From Pandoraea bronchicola (GTDB taxonomy: Bacteria; Pseudomonadota; Gammaproteobacteria; Burkholderiales; Burkholderiaceae): a DNA stretch of 64,000 bases. Positions 53,977 to 62,344 of this stretch are shown here, in pieces. Position 1 is the first letter of the stretch; every line of letters starts with the position of its first letter. Below the pieces are notes generated by a model, which was not told the DNA's origin, did no database searches, and saw only the letters and a list, made by a program, of their open reading frames with translations. The stretch spans positions 62,001-126,000 of the forward strand of contig NZ_CABPST010000014.1 of NCBI RefSeq assembly GCF_902459805.1. The letters are read 5' to 3'. Made by a program: the position numbers and the translations under genes.

Positions 53977-54702
53977 ATGACTGACGTACCAAACTTCAAC
54001 GAGTACGACCAACCCATAGGCGCGGCGCTGCCGGATTGGAGGCCGCGTGCCCAGCCGCCCCGTACGCCGATCGAGGGGCGTTACTGCCGGATCGAGCCGA
54101 TTGACGTGGAGCGTCATGCCAAGGATTTGTACGATGCGTATGCCAGCGCGGCGGATGGTCGCGACTGGACGTACATGAGTGCTGGCCCGTTCCCGGACTT
54201 CGACAGCTACTACGCTTACGCGACCAAGCTGGCGGCATCTACGGACCCGTTGCATCACGCGATCATTGATCGGGAGACGGGCAAGGCGGTGGGCACATTG
54301 GCGCTGATGCGCATTGACGCGGCGAACGGTGTCGTTGAGGTTGGGCATGTGGCGTATTCGCCGTTGCTCAAGCGCACGCGTGCGGGTACGGAGGCGCAAT
54401 ACTTGTTGATGCGTCGTGCGTTCGACGAATTGGGTTATCGCCGTTACGAGTGGAAGTGCGATTCCCTGAATGCCCCGTCGCGCAGAGCGGCGGCGCGATA
54501 CGGCTTCACCTTTGAGGGCGTATTCCGTCAGGCGATTGTTTACCGGGGCCGCAGCCGCGACACAGCGTGGTTCTCGATTACGGATGGCGAATGGCCGGCG
54601 ATCAGCCGTGGATTCGAGCAATGGCTGTCGCCTGAGAACTTCGATGCGCAGGGTCAGCATCGCGCGGGGTTGGCCGCATTGATTTCGGCCGCGAAGGCGT
54701 GA
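53977..54702 (+). CDS. GNAT-family N-acetyltransferase (RimJ/RimL type)
   Basis: A 241-residue acetyltransferase. The GNAT core includes IEGRYCRIEPIDVERHAKDL, then DRETGKAVGTLALMRIDAAN and VVEVGHVAYSPLLKRTRAGT. YRRYEWKCDSLNAPSRRAAA is the acetyl-CoA-binding region, and RYGFTFEGVFRQA follows. The family is closest to the RimL-type amino-terminal or small-molecule acetyltransferases. It diverges from the MocR gene and is followed by a bidirectional terminator. The acceptor substrate is unknown; MocR control suggests an amine. Confidence 0.87.
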   Translation: MTDVPNFNEYDQPIGAALPDWRPRAQPPRTPIEGRYCRIEPIDVERHAKDLYDAYASAADGRDWTYMSAGPFPDFDSYYAYATKLAASTDPLHHAIIDRETGKAVGTLALMRIDAANGVVEVGHVAYSPLLKRTRAGTEAQYLLMRRAFDELGYRRYEWKCDSLNAPSRRAAARYGFTFEGVFRQAIVYRGRSRDTAWFSITDGEWPAISRGFEQWLSPENFDAQGQHRAGLAALISAAKA

Positions 54703-54757
54703 GTGCAGGATAGGGCGCAGGGTGGCTATCGCAAGTCACCGCGTCGCATCAAAAAGC

Positions 54758-54795
54758 AAAACGGCCCGCCGGGGAATCCTCCGGCGGGCCGTTTT
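54758..54795. terminator. Bidirectional intrinsic terminator
   Basis: AAAACGGCCCGCCGG (54758-54772) pairs with CCGGCGGGCCGTTTT (54781-54795) around an 8-base loop. It separates the convergent GNAT and AzgA-type permease genes. Confidence 0.93.
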
Positions 54796-54816
54796 GTCAT
54801 GGGGATGTCGAAACGA

Positions 54817-56109
54817 TCAACCCGGGAAGAACACGTACTTCAGCACGAAGAGGACAGCGATCACCCAGGCGGCCGGGTGAACTTCCTTCGCGCGGCCCGT
54901 GAACAGCTTGAGCACGGCGTACGAGATGAAACCGAATGCCAGACCCGTGGCGATCGAGTACGTGAAAGGCATCGCCAGTGCGGTCAATGCAGCCGGGGTG
55001 GCTTCCGTGATGTCGTCCCATTCCACGTCGAGAAGTTCGCGCAGCATCAGACCGGCGACATACAGCAGTGCCGGGGCGGCGGCGTAGGCGGGAACCGAAC
55101 CCGCCAGCGGTGCGATGAACAGCGCGAGAATGAAGAGCACGGCAATCGTGAGCGCGGTGAGGCCCGTGCGGCCGCCGGCTTGAACGCCTGAGGCGCTTTC
55201 CACGTAGGCCGTCGTGCTGCTCGTGCCCAGCAGCGAGCCGAAGAAGATCGCGATCGAATCGGCGAACAGCGCGCGTCCGAGGCCTTTGTAGTGCGTACCT
55301 TCGAGCAGACCGGCGCGCTTTGCCACGCCCATCAGCGTGCCGGTTGCGTCGAACACTTCCACCAGCACGAATGCGAGAATCACCTGAATGAAACCGGCGT
55401 GCAGCGCGCCCAGAATGTCGAGCTGGAGGAACGTCGGTGCGAGGCTCGGCGGCATGGCGAAGACGCCTTGGAACTGGTTCAGGCCCAGCACCATCGAGAG
55501 AACTGTGACTACCAGAATGCCGATCAGGATCGCGCCGCGTACGCGCAGGGCGTCGAGCACGGCGATCAGGAAGAAGCCGAAGATCGCGAGCAGCGCTTGC
55601 GGCGAGTGGAGGTCACCCAGACCGATTTTTGTTGCCGGGTTTGCCACGACGACGCCGGCGTTACCGAGCGCGATGATCGCGAGGAACAGCCCGATACCGG
55701 CCGCAATCGCACATCGCAACGATTTGGGAACCCCGGCAATCAGCCATGAGCGCACACCCGTTATCGTCAGGATGATGAACAGGCACCCGGAGATGAACAC
55801 CGCCCCCAGCGCCTGCTGCCATGTGTAGCCCATCGCACCCACGACTGTGAAGGCGAAGAAGGCGTTCAGCCCCATGCCCGGTGCCATACCGATCGGGTAG
55901 TTCGCGACGAACGCCATCACCACTGAGCCGATGGCGGCCGCAAGACAGGTCGCCACGAACACGGCGCTCTTGTCCATGCCGGTCGTGCCGAGGATGTTGG
56001 GGTTGACGAAAATGATGTAGGACATGGTCAGGAAGGTCGTGAGACCTGCCACCATTTCTGTCCGTACATTGGAGCCATGCTCCTCGAGTTTGAAGAATTT
56101 GGTCAGCAA
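54817..56109 (-). CDS. AzgA-family purine permease (hypoxanthine/guanine/adenine)
   Basis: A 430-residue nucleobase permease with 12-14 membrane helices. Conserved stretches are FKLEEHGSNVRTEMVAGLTT, TMSYIIFVNPNILGTTGMDK and NYPIGMAPGMGLNAFFAFTV. GTSSTTAYVESASGVQAGGR, with the TYxESxxG pattern of AzgA/PbuG/GhxP, follows. The length is normal. With the NCS2 permease and xanthine dehydrogenase it gives the cell a purine salvage and oxidation route. It shares a terminator with the GNAT gene. Confidence 0.92.
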   Translation of the reverse strand: MLTKFFKLEEHGSNVRTEMVAGLTTFLTMSYIIFVNPNILGTTGMDKSAVFVATCLAAAIGSVVMAFVANYPIGMAPGMGLNAFFAFTVVGAMGYTWQQALGAVFISGCLFIILTITGVRSWLIAGVPKSLRCAIAAGIGLFLAIIALGNAGVVVANPATKIGLGDLHSPQALLAIFGFFLIAVLDALRVRGAILIGILVVTVLSMVLGLNQFQGVFAMPPSLAPTFLQLDILGALHAGFIQVILAFVLVEVFDATGTLMGVAKRAGLLEGTHYKGLGRALFADSIAIFFGSLLGTSSTTAYVESASGVQAGGRTGLTALTIAVLFILALFIAPLAGSVPAYAAAPALLYVAGLMLRELLDVEWDDITEATPAALTALAMPFTYSIATGLAFGFISYAVLKLFTGRAKEVHPAAWVIAVLFVLKYVFFPG

Positions 56110-56200
56110 CGTGCTCTCCTTGTGACTTTGTTATGCCGTTGTCCGTGTGCAGCGGGGGCGCGCGCATTGTACTGCGCGCGAGCCCGTGCAGCCGAGTTTG

Positions 56201-57241
56201 TCAGAACTTGGTGCGCATGCCCACCCCGAAAGTATTGCCGGCTTCGAGCCCGGATACCTTGTCGTTCAGGTAGGCCACGTAGAGATCCGTACGCTTCGAG
56301 AGGTTGTAGTCGTAACCGAGCGCCCAGGTGCTCCGGCCGGTGTCGTTCATGCCCGAATTCTTCGTATAGGCAAACGATGCCATCACATTGCCCCCGCCGA
56401 GCGGCACCGAGACGCCCAACTGACCGCCGTTCGACGCCAGGTTGCCGCCGGTGATCGTGTTCTTGATGTACTGATACTGACCGTAGAGCTTGACCACCTG
56501 AAAATCGTACGTCAGACCCGCTTGCAGGGCCTGCTGATTGCGAAAGCCGGTGATGCCGGCCTGATCGTCAGGTGTCGAATCGAACTTTACCTGCTGATAG
56601 GCGAGGGTGGCAGCGAGCGGGCCGTGGAAATACATCGCGGCGGCGCTCCACTTGTTCTGGCCCATTTCGCCGGCCTTGTTGCCAAAGGCATACGAGAAGC
56701 TGGCGCCTAGCCCCTTGTAATCCGGCGTGGCATACATCACCGCGTTGTTCCATCCGGAATCGCCGACGATCCCCTGACCCGCGAGGCCGAGGAACGTGTG
56801 ATAGACCATCGGGCTGAACGTATAGGAGTCGACGAACGGGTTGAACAGAATCGTCGACACGAAATAGGACGTTGTGAGACGCCCCATCGTGACCGTACCC
56901 AGAGAGTTCGATTGCAGTCCGACATAGGCATTACGCGAGAAGAAACTGTCGCCGGTGAAGCGTCCGTAACGTCCACTCTGCGGCAGGAAGAAGTCCTCCA
57001 GCGTGAAAATCGCCTTAAGGCCGTTGCCGAGGTCCTCCGAACCTTTCATGCCCCAGTATGAGGTGGACATCCCGCCACCGGCTTGCGTCCACGCGCGTTC
57101 GCCGCCCGGTGCCTTGGCGGCCCCGACCCAGGCGTCGACCTGACCGTAGAGCGATACGTTCGATTGTGCGTGGGCGACGCCCGCCGCGCCGCAGACCGCG
57201 AGGGCGAGCGTGCCCCGCAGCCAACCTGCTGCCTTGCTCAT
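56201..57241 (-). CDS. Gram-negative porin (Burkholderia OpcP/OmpC type)
   Basis: A 346-residue outer-membrane trimeric porin. The signal peptide ends at AHA-QS (residue 25). The mature N-terminus SNVSLYGQVDAWVG, the strand motif MKGSEDLGNGLKAIFTLEDF, FSRNAYVGLQSNSLGTVTMG and the C-terminal phenylalanine (VGMRTKF) are hallmarks of the family. It carries small hydrophilic solutes. It is preceded by an AT-rich promoter region with a strong dyad at 57370-57399. Confidence 0.92.
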   Translation of the reverse strand: MSKAAGWLRGTLALAVCGAAGVAHAQSNVSLYGQVDAWVGAAKAPGGERAWTQAGGGMSTSYWGMKGSEDLGNGLKAIFTLEDFFLPQSGRYGRFTGDSFFSRNAYVGLQSNSLGTVTMGRLTTSYFVSTILFNPFVDSYTFSPMVYHTFLGLAGQGIVGDSGWNNAVMYATPDYKGLGASFSYAFGNKAGEMGQNKWSAAAMYFHGPLAATLAYQQVKFDSTPDDQAGITGFRNQQALQAGLTYDFQVVKLYGQYQYIKNTITGGNLASNGGQLGVSVPLGGGNVMASFAYTKNSGMNDTGRSTWALGYDYNLSKRTDLYVAYLNDKVSGLEAGNTFGVGMRTKF

Positions 57242-57369
57242 GAATGTGTCTCCGTCTCGTTTTAGTTTGTGCGTGCCTCTGGACTTCTCTTTTCACCGAA
57301 GAGTGCAAGGGGGCACGCCTGAGTCATTGACACACTGACTTCGCATTGCGCAGTTATCGGTGCTGCTTT

Positions 57370-57399
57370 GAGGCTTGATCATTATTATCAAGTTGCCTC
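57370..57399. promoter_or_regulatory. Nested dyad upstream of the porin gene
   Basis: CTTGAT (57374-57379) and ATCAAG (57387-57392) form a perfect dyad with a 7-base AT centre. Outer GAGGC (57370-57374) and GCCTC (57395-57399) extend it. It lies about 130 bases before the porin start and may bind a regulator. Confidence 0.55.
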
Positions 57400-57500
57400 A
57401 CATGACATATCACCTGGCTTTGATACTCGGTATTCCGTTGTTGACGGCACAATTTTCGGGTTAACACCGGCGGTTAACCTCTTGCATGCCTCTGTGGTCT

Positions 57501-57732
57501 GCCGTCGGCACGGTCCCCGTTTTCGTCGCTCCACGAAATTCGCTTTGGAAAACGGGGACCGCGCCGACGGCCATCTCCATGCCACCATTCCGACGCAACC
57601 TCCCCCAACACTCCCACCGGCGCACTCCCCCACCTCACCGTCACGACGACACCGTCTCTTCATGCGCCCAGGGTCTCGCCGCCCGTCCCCACGTGCTTCG
57701 CAACTGCTGGGGCCCGGACGGCGAGACCCTCG
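57501..57732 (+). repeat. Dual-hairpin element, copy 1
   Basis: A 232-bp unit. Hairpin A spans 57501-57571 (71 bases; arms GCCGTCGG..CGGTCCCCGTTTT and complement, 25-base loop). Hairpin B spans 57670-57730 (61 bases; outer arms AGGGTCTCGCCG/CGGCGAGACCCT, inner CCCC/GGGG). A 98-base spacer joins them. Copy 2 is the same unit inverted at 57875-58106. Hairpin A is 67 of 71 and hairpin B 55 of 61 identical to copy 2. The spacer is 29 of 70 in its first part and 25 of 28 next to hairpin B. Confidence 0.9.
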
Positions 57733-57874
57733 ACATCGCGTCAGTGCCACCATCGCCCAGTCCACACGGGCCGTACGCTACGTACAGAGCTGAAGGCCAC
57801 CCGGTAACTTTGGCGCATCGCACATTTCACGACGACACTGGCGAACCGGGAGTCAAGAGGTGCTTGGGGGGTAA

Positions 57875-58106
57875 CGAGGCTCTCGCCGATCGGGCCCCAG
57901 CAGTTGCGAAGCACGTGGGGACGATCGGCGAGAGCCTGGGCGCATGAAGAGGCGGTGTCGTCGCCATGAGGGAGAAGGCGAGATACGCGAGGCGGGGAGG
58001 GGGATGGGTTGCAACGATGCGACGAAGTGTTTCGTGCCGTCGGGCCGGTCCCCGTTTTCCAAAGCGAATTTCGTGGAGCGACGAAAACGGGGACCGGTCC
58101 GACGGC
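57875..58106 (-). repeat. Dual-hairpin element, copy 2 (inverted)
   Basis: Inverted partner of 57501-57732 with no insertion or deletion. Hairpin B is at 57877-57937 and hairpin A at 58036-58106. Of the six differences in hairpin B, all fall at three paired positions, and two of those positions keep pairing by double change (G-C to C-G, C-G to T-A). The two units are separated by 142 unique bases. The region between the porin and the hydrolase gene (57242-58155) holds nothing else I can identify. Confidence 0.9.
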
Positions 58107-58155
58107 CGACCGCTAAGGGATGCGTGGGTCAGCGATCAGCAGCAGGCAAAGCAAA

Positions 58156-58995
58156 TCAACGAACCGCGCGCCAACTGGCGTTATGCGCTTCGAGCCAGTT
58201 TTCGGCGAGTTTCGGATCGCCGTGACGGTTCGGGTGAAATGAGGGGGCGAGGTACTTGAGCATCGGCCCGGTGCTGCGCCAGACGACGCCATCGCGGCCG
58301 AAGAACATCGTGGTGAATCCCCACCACGTGCGGGGCTTGAAGAGCGAGCCGTCGTGCCAGAGATTGTTGATCGTCTGAGCGTGGCTTTCCAGCGCGAACA
58401 TGAATAGCACGTAGAGATAGGTGAGGACGCGCTGGCGCTCGCTGCCCCCGAGTGCGCGATACAGATCGAACGCTACGGCCTTGTGCTCCGTTTCCTCGGC
58501 TGCGTGCCATCGCCACATCAGACGCATCTTAGGCTCTGCCTTCGCGAGCCAGCGGTCGTAGCGAAGTGCGCCATCGCCGAATACCGCTGTGCAGTGTTCG
58601 TACGCTGCTGTGACAGCGAGCATGTACATCGGCGAGAGCTTACGGCGGTGCGCCCACTGAATGCGTGTGGTTGCCCAGTTCTCCCAGTGATTGACCAGCC
58701 CTTGTTTGGCCAACTGTGCGTTGTACTGGCCATGCAGATGACGATGCGTGGCTTCTTGTCCAATGAACTGTGCGATATCGGCCCGCAGCTTGTCGTAGCG
58801 GGCATCGTCGGGCAGACGATCCATCGTGTCGCGTACCGAGTCGATGAACGACTGCTCGCCAACCGGGAAGCTCATGGATAGTGCGTTGTAATACATCGTG
58901 CGGTACGCATCGCCGCTATGCCAATGACGGTCGAAGCCACTGGCCAGATCGACAGTCAGCTTGCGTACGGTCAGGGCAGAAATGTCGTTGCTCAT
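58156..58995 (-). CDS. Predicted metal-dependent hydrolase (PF10118-type)
   Basis: A 279-residue cytoplasmic protein of the predicted metal-dependent hydrolase family. It is mostly helical with a Glu/His-rich core: FIGQEATHRHLHGQYN, LAVTAAYEHCTAVFG and WRWHAAEETEHKAVAFDLYR, a pattern of a ferritin-like di-metal site (ExxH repeats). Family members have no firmly known substrate. It diverges from a TetR regulator that probably represses it. The ATG at 58995 is the only suitable start. Confidence 0.85.
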   Translation of the reverse strand: MSNDISALTVRKLTVDLASGFDRHWHSGDAYRTMYYNALSMSFPVGEQSFIDSVRDTMDRLPDDARYDKLRADIAQFIGQEATHRHLHGQYNAQLAKQGLVNHWENWATTRIQWAHRRKLSPMYMLAVTAAYEHCTAVFGDGALRYDRWLAKAEPKMRLMWRWHAAEETEHKAVAFDLYRALGGSERQRVLTYLYVLFMFALESHAQTINNLWHDGSLFKPRTWWGFTTMFFGRDGVVWRSTGPMLKYLAPSFHPNRHGDPKLAENWLEAHNASWRAVR

Positions 58996-59151
58996 GGTGT
59001 CATGCCTCTCCGGCGGAATTGGCGAATTCGCGAGGTCGGGGGATGCGGAGGACCCGCTGTGTCGCCGTCACTTGAGTTTCATCGCGAATGTGAGCATTAT
59101 TCATTTTTCAGGCATCTTGCCGCAACTCGCTTCCCGCTCAGGTTTTTCGAT

Positions 59152-59802
59152 ATGTCCACACCCAAGCCGCCCGCAGCCCCGAATGCCCCGTCCGCCATGC
59201 GAAAGCGGCCGATGCAGGCACGCGCGCAACACACCGTCGAGACCATTTTCGAGGCGACTGCTCAGGTTCTCGACGAAGAAGGGGAAGCCGCGCTCACCAC
59301 CAATCGCATCGCCCGTAAGGCCGGTTTTTCCATCGGCACGCTCTATCAGTACTTCCCGACCAAAGAGGCAATTCTGCTGGCGATGATTGCGCGCGAACGC
59401 CGGCGCGTGATGGATGAGCTTAACGAACGCATCGCGCGTGCTGCCGAAGAGGGAGCCGATCCCGAGCGCGTGATTCGCGAACGGTTGCGAGTGCTCATCG
59501 AAGCGTTCGGCGCAGGCGGTCGCGTGAAGCGCTCGCTCATCAAGATGGCTTGGCAACTCGATCACCACGAGAACATCATGCAAGCCATGCGCGAGGCGGC
59601 CGAACATATCGCCGTCGCCATGTCGCGACGTGACGCGCCCGAGATGCGTCCGCCCACCGCCGCCACCATCTTCGTGCTCACGCGTGCTGTCATGGGCACG
59701 CTGCGCTCGGCCGCGCTCGAAGACTCTCCGTTGCTTGGGACTCCCGAGTTCGAAGATGAGCTTTACCGGTTGTGCTGGGGGCTGCTGCGCGCAGACGGCT
59801 AA
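59152..59802 (+). CDS. TetR-family transcriptional regulator
   Basis: A 216-residue TetR-type repressor. The DNA-binding helix-turn-helix is LTTNRIARKAGFSIGTLYQY (about residues 48-67), preceded by a basic Pro-rich arm. The C-terminal domain is all-helical (IMQAMREAAEHIAVAMSRRD and later). ATG 59152 (MSTPKPPAAPN) is chosen; the longer frame starts inside the divergent promoter. The gene diverges from the metal-dependent hydrolase gene across about 156 bases, the usual layout for a TetR repressor and its target. Confidence 0.88.
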   Translation: MSTPKPPAAPNAPSAMRKRPMQARAQHTVETIFEATAQVLDEEGEAALTTNRIARKAGFSIGTLYQYFPTKEAILLAMIARERRRVMDELNERIARAAEEGADPERVIRERLRVLIEAFGAGGRVKRSLIKMAWQLDHHENIMQAMREAAEHIAVAMSRRDAPEMRPPTAATIFVLTRAVMGTLRSAALEDSPLLGTPEFEDELYRLCWGLLRADG

Positions 59803-60246
59803 GTCGGCGGCGCGTTCCAGCGCGACGTCAGGGCCAGCACTCGTCATGCAAAGGGGCCGATCTGATCGACCGGCAGGCGATTTGCTACGTCGATACGGCG
59901 CGTGAACGTATCTTGCGTAACGTTATGGGCGTCGCTAGAATGCAAGCTGATTTTTGGTATGCGGCGGGGTTTTCCGCCGATGCCACGTAAGCGTTCACGT
60001 GAACCAACGCATTCTCCGCGACAGCGGGCCGGTCAATCCGGTCGGTCGGTCGAGGGGCGTGCGTTCGTAAGTGAACCACCGGGAGCCCATTCAGCGCTAT
60101 CCCCCGGTTCTCCACGCGCCACAAGCGCCTTCTCCCCCGATCTGCCCGTACTGCCTGTTGACGCCGACGTCTCGTCGCGGTCGTTCATTTGCCGGTTCGC
60201 GTCTGTCGTTTTGCGCCCTCCGGCACCCCCAATGGAGTCTTCTCGC
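59803..60246. other. Intergenic region between TetR and MFS genes
   Basis: 444 bases with no supported gene. It holds a hairpin CGGCGG/CCGCCG at 59962-59979 without T-tract and a perfect 12-bp palindrome at 59993-60004. Confidence 0.55.
59993..60004. promoter_or_regulatory. Perfect palindrome GTTCACGTGAAC
   Basis: A 12-base perfect palindrome about 245 bases before the MFS start codon. A related half-site, GTGAACG, occurs about 90 bases upstream. Candidate binding site for a regulator, possibly the adjacent TetR protein. Confidence 0.45.
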
Positions 60247-61470
60247 ATGTCGTCTTCTGCTGCATCGGCTGATTCAGCCAAACAAGCGGCCCCCCAAGCG
60301 GTCGCCGCGCCCGCCAACGCCACGGCGTTGCTGGTGCGTTTCTCACTTAACGTATTTCTCGCCTGCCTGACCATCGGCATGTCGCTCTCGGTCGTACCTC
60401 TGTTCGTGCACGACACGCTCGGGTATCACAATGTCGTTGTCGGCTTCGCCGTGGGTATTCAGTCGCTCGCGACGGTGCTTACGCGTAAGTTCGCCGGACG
60501 TACGGCCGATCAGCGCGGCGCACGCGTTGCGTTGACACGTGGCTTGATTTTCGTGGGTCTGTCCGGCATTGCGTTGCTCGCCACCGGTCTCGTAACGTTT
60601 GCTCCTGCACCGCGACTTGGCGTGCTGACGCTCGCCCGCCTGTTGCTCGGCGTGGGCGAAAGCCTGTGCATTACCGGCACGCTGACGTGGGCCATCGGTA
60701 GCCTCGGCGCTTCGCAGTCAGGCCGCGTGATGTCCTGGACAGGGGCAGCCGTGTTCGGTGGTTTTGCCGTCGGCGCGCCGCTGGGACTGGCACTCTACAG
60801 CGGCACGGCGCTTGTGGGCGTAGCCGTGGCGATCTGCCTGCTGCCGCTGGCCGGTTGGACAGTGATCACACGCATTCCCGGTATCGCCCCCGCTCACCAC
60901 GCTGGCGGCGCGCTGCCGTATTCGCAGGTGCTTCGCATCGTCTTCTTGCCAGGACTCGCACTCGCGCTGCAAGGCGTAGGGTTTGCCGTGATCGGTGCAT
61001 TCGTGGTGCTGTACTTCGACGCATCGCGCTGGTCGGGGGCCGCTATCGCGCTGTCGGCATTCGGTCTGGCGTTCGTATTGATGCGCCTGATCGGCGGACG
61101 CTGGCCGGAGCGCTTTGGCAATCTGCGCGTCGCACAAGTCTCGCTGGTGGTCGAGGCGATCGGACTGTTGCTCGTCTGGCAGGCGCCGGTCGCATGGCTG
61201 GCGTTGCTCGGCACGGCGCTTGCCGGTGCCGGCGCGTCGCTGATCTTTCCGTCGCTGGGGATCGAGGTGGTCAAGCGCGCGCCCGCCGCGAGCCGCGGCA
61301 CGAGCCTGGGCACGTATGCCGCGTTTCAGGACATCGCCATTCTGCTGACCGGCCCGCTTGCCGGGGCCGTGGCCAATCCGTTCGGCTATCGCGCCGTGTT
61401 CCTGTGCGGTGCCGTGGCCGCCATGCTCGGTGCCATGGTGGTCGTTACACTGCGTGCACGTCACCGCTGA
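60247..61470 (+). CDS. MFS transporter (YhhS/UPF0226-like), paralogue of the 50.9-kb gene
   Basis: A 407-residue twelve-helix major facilitator. SVVPLFVHDTLGYHNVVVGF, TRKFAGRTADQRGARVALTR and GVGESLCITGTLTWAIGSLG, then ASLIFPSLGIEVVKRAPAAS align segment by segment with the transporter at 50916-52136. GGAG lies nine bases before ATG 60247; an in-frame ATG at 60232 has none. The C-terminus overlaps the convergent PhzF gene by 26 bases. Confidence 0.87.
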   Translation: MSSSAASADSAKQAAPQAVAAPANATALLVRFSLNVFLACLTIGMSLSVVPLFVHDTLGYHNVVVGFAVGIQSLATVLTRKFAGRTADQRGARVALTRGLIFVGLSGIALLATGLVTFAPAPRLGVLTLARLLLGVGESLCITGTLTWAIGSLGASQSGRVMSWTGAAVFGGFAVGAPLGLALYSGTALVGVAVAICLLPLAGWTVITRIPGIAPAHHAGGALPYSQVLRIVFLPGLALALQGVGFAVIGAFVVLYFDASRWSGAAIALSAFGLAFVLMRLIGGRWPERFGNLRVAQVSLVVEAIGLLLVWQAPVAWLALLGTALAGAGASLIFPSLGIEVVKRAPAASRGTSLGTYAAFQDIAILLTGPLAGAVANPFGYRAVFLCGAVAAMLGAMVVVTLRARHR

Positions 61471-62344
61471 TCCAGCAGCCGGCGCCAGCATCGAGCGGAT
61501 CGCGCAGCGTGACGGTGATGGCGCAGGGATGACCCATCGCCACACCCTGACGGACGACGACGCCACGCTCGCCCGGGGCCAGCCAGCCGTAGCGGCGCGC
61601 CCCGTAGAGCAGGGCGGCGGCGGCAATGCCGGTCGCCGCATCCTCCGGATAGCCCGACGAACGCGGGAACTGACGCGCTTGCAGTACCGGTAATGCGCGC
61701 CCGTCCCCAACGTCTTCGCGGGCACACGGGTACAGACCCGTAGACCCGATGGCGTCGCAGGTGGTGAGCACAGACGTGAAGTCGGGCGTCAACGCTTGCA
61801 ACTGGTCAACGCTGCGCAGCGGCACCAGCGTCTTCACACGGCTGGTCGCGGCGTTGCAGATACCTTCGAGGGCAACGTCGCCGGGGGAAATCCGTAGTGC
61901 TGCGCAAACGGCGGCGATCGCGCTGGCATCGATGACCGGCTCGGTGCGTCCGGGCGGCTGGCTCACTTCGACATGCTCGCCGTCGGCCGCGAGCCGGCCC
62001 TCGACGTGCCCGCTAAGCGTCTCGATCGCCACGGGGCTGCCGTCCCATCGTCCGGCACGACGCAACACCCACAACGCCCCCAGCGTCGCGTGGCCGCACA
62101 TCTCCATCTCGTGATTCGGGACGAAGAAGCGAAAGCGCCAGGCGTTGCCACGGTGTTCCGGGGCCATGACGAACGCACTTTCATGGGCATAGTGCGCGGC
62201 GACGGCGCGCATCTCCTCTGCGGTCATGGCGTCTGCGTCGAGCACGATGGGCGCAGGATTGCCGCCGTTCTCACCCGCCGGAAAGACACTCACCATTGAG
62301 ACCGTTGCCGGAGCGGGAAGGGACAGCGGAGCGGGTGACGTCAT
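61445..62344 (-). CDS. PhzF-family isomerase/epimerase-like protein
   Basis: A 299-residue protein with the two-lobed PhzF/diaminopimelate epimerase-like fold. The first-lobe motif GENGGNPAPIVLDADAM (residues 24-40) and the catalytic Glu55 (HYAHESAFVM) are present. HEMEMCGHATLGALWVL and the second-lobe SSGYPEDAATGIAAAALLYG also fit. PhzF acts in phenazine synthesis, but no other phenazine genes are nearby, so this is a housekeeping relative of unknown substrate. The ATG at 62344 (MTSPAPL) is preferred over the frame to 62419. Confidence 0.88.
   Translation of the reverse strand: MTSPAPLSLPAPATVSMVSVFPAGENGGNPAPIVLDADAMTAEEMRAVAAHYAHESAFVMAPEHRGNAWRFRFFVPNHEMEMCGHATLGALWVLRRAGRWDGSPVAIETLSGHVEGRLAADGEHVEVSQPPGRTEPVIDASAIAAVCAALRISPGDVALEGICNAATSRVKTLVPLRSVDQLQALTPDFTSVLTTCDAIGSTGLYPCAREDVGDGRALPVLQARQFPRSSGYPEDAATGIAAAALLYGARRYGWLAPGERGVVVRQGVAMGHPCAITVTLRDPLDAGAGCWISGDVHAV

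Noticed and set aside
57327-57357. TTGACA at 57327 as a plus-strand promoter for the repeat region
   Set aside because: No acceptable -10 hexamer at 16-18 bases; the hexamer is probably chance.
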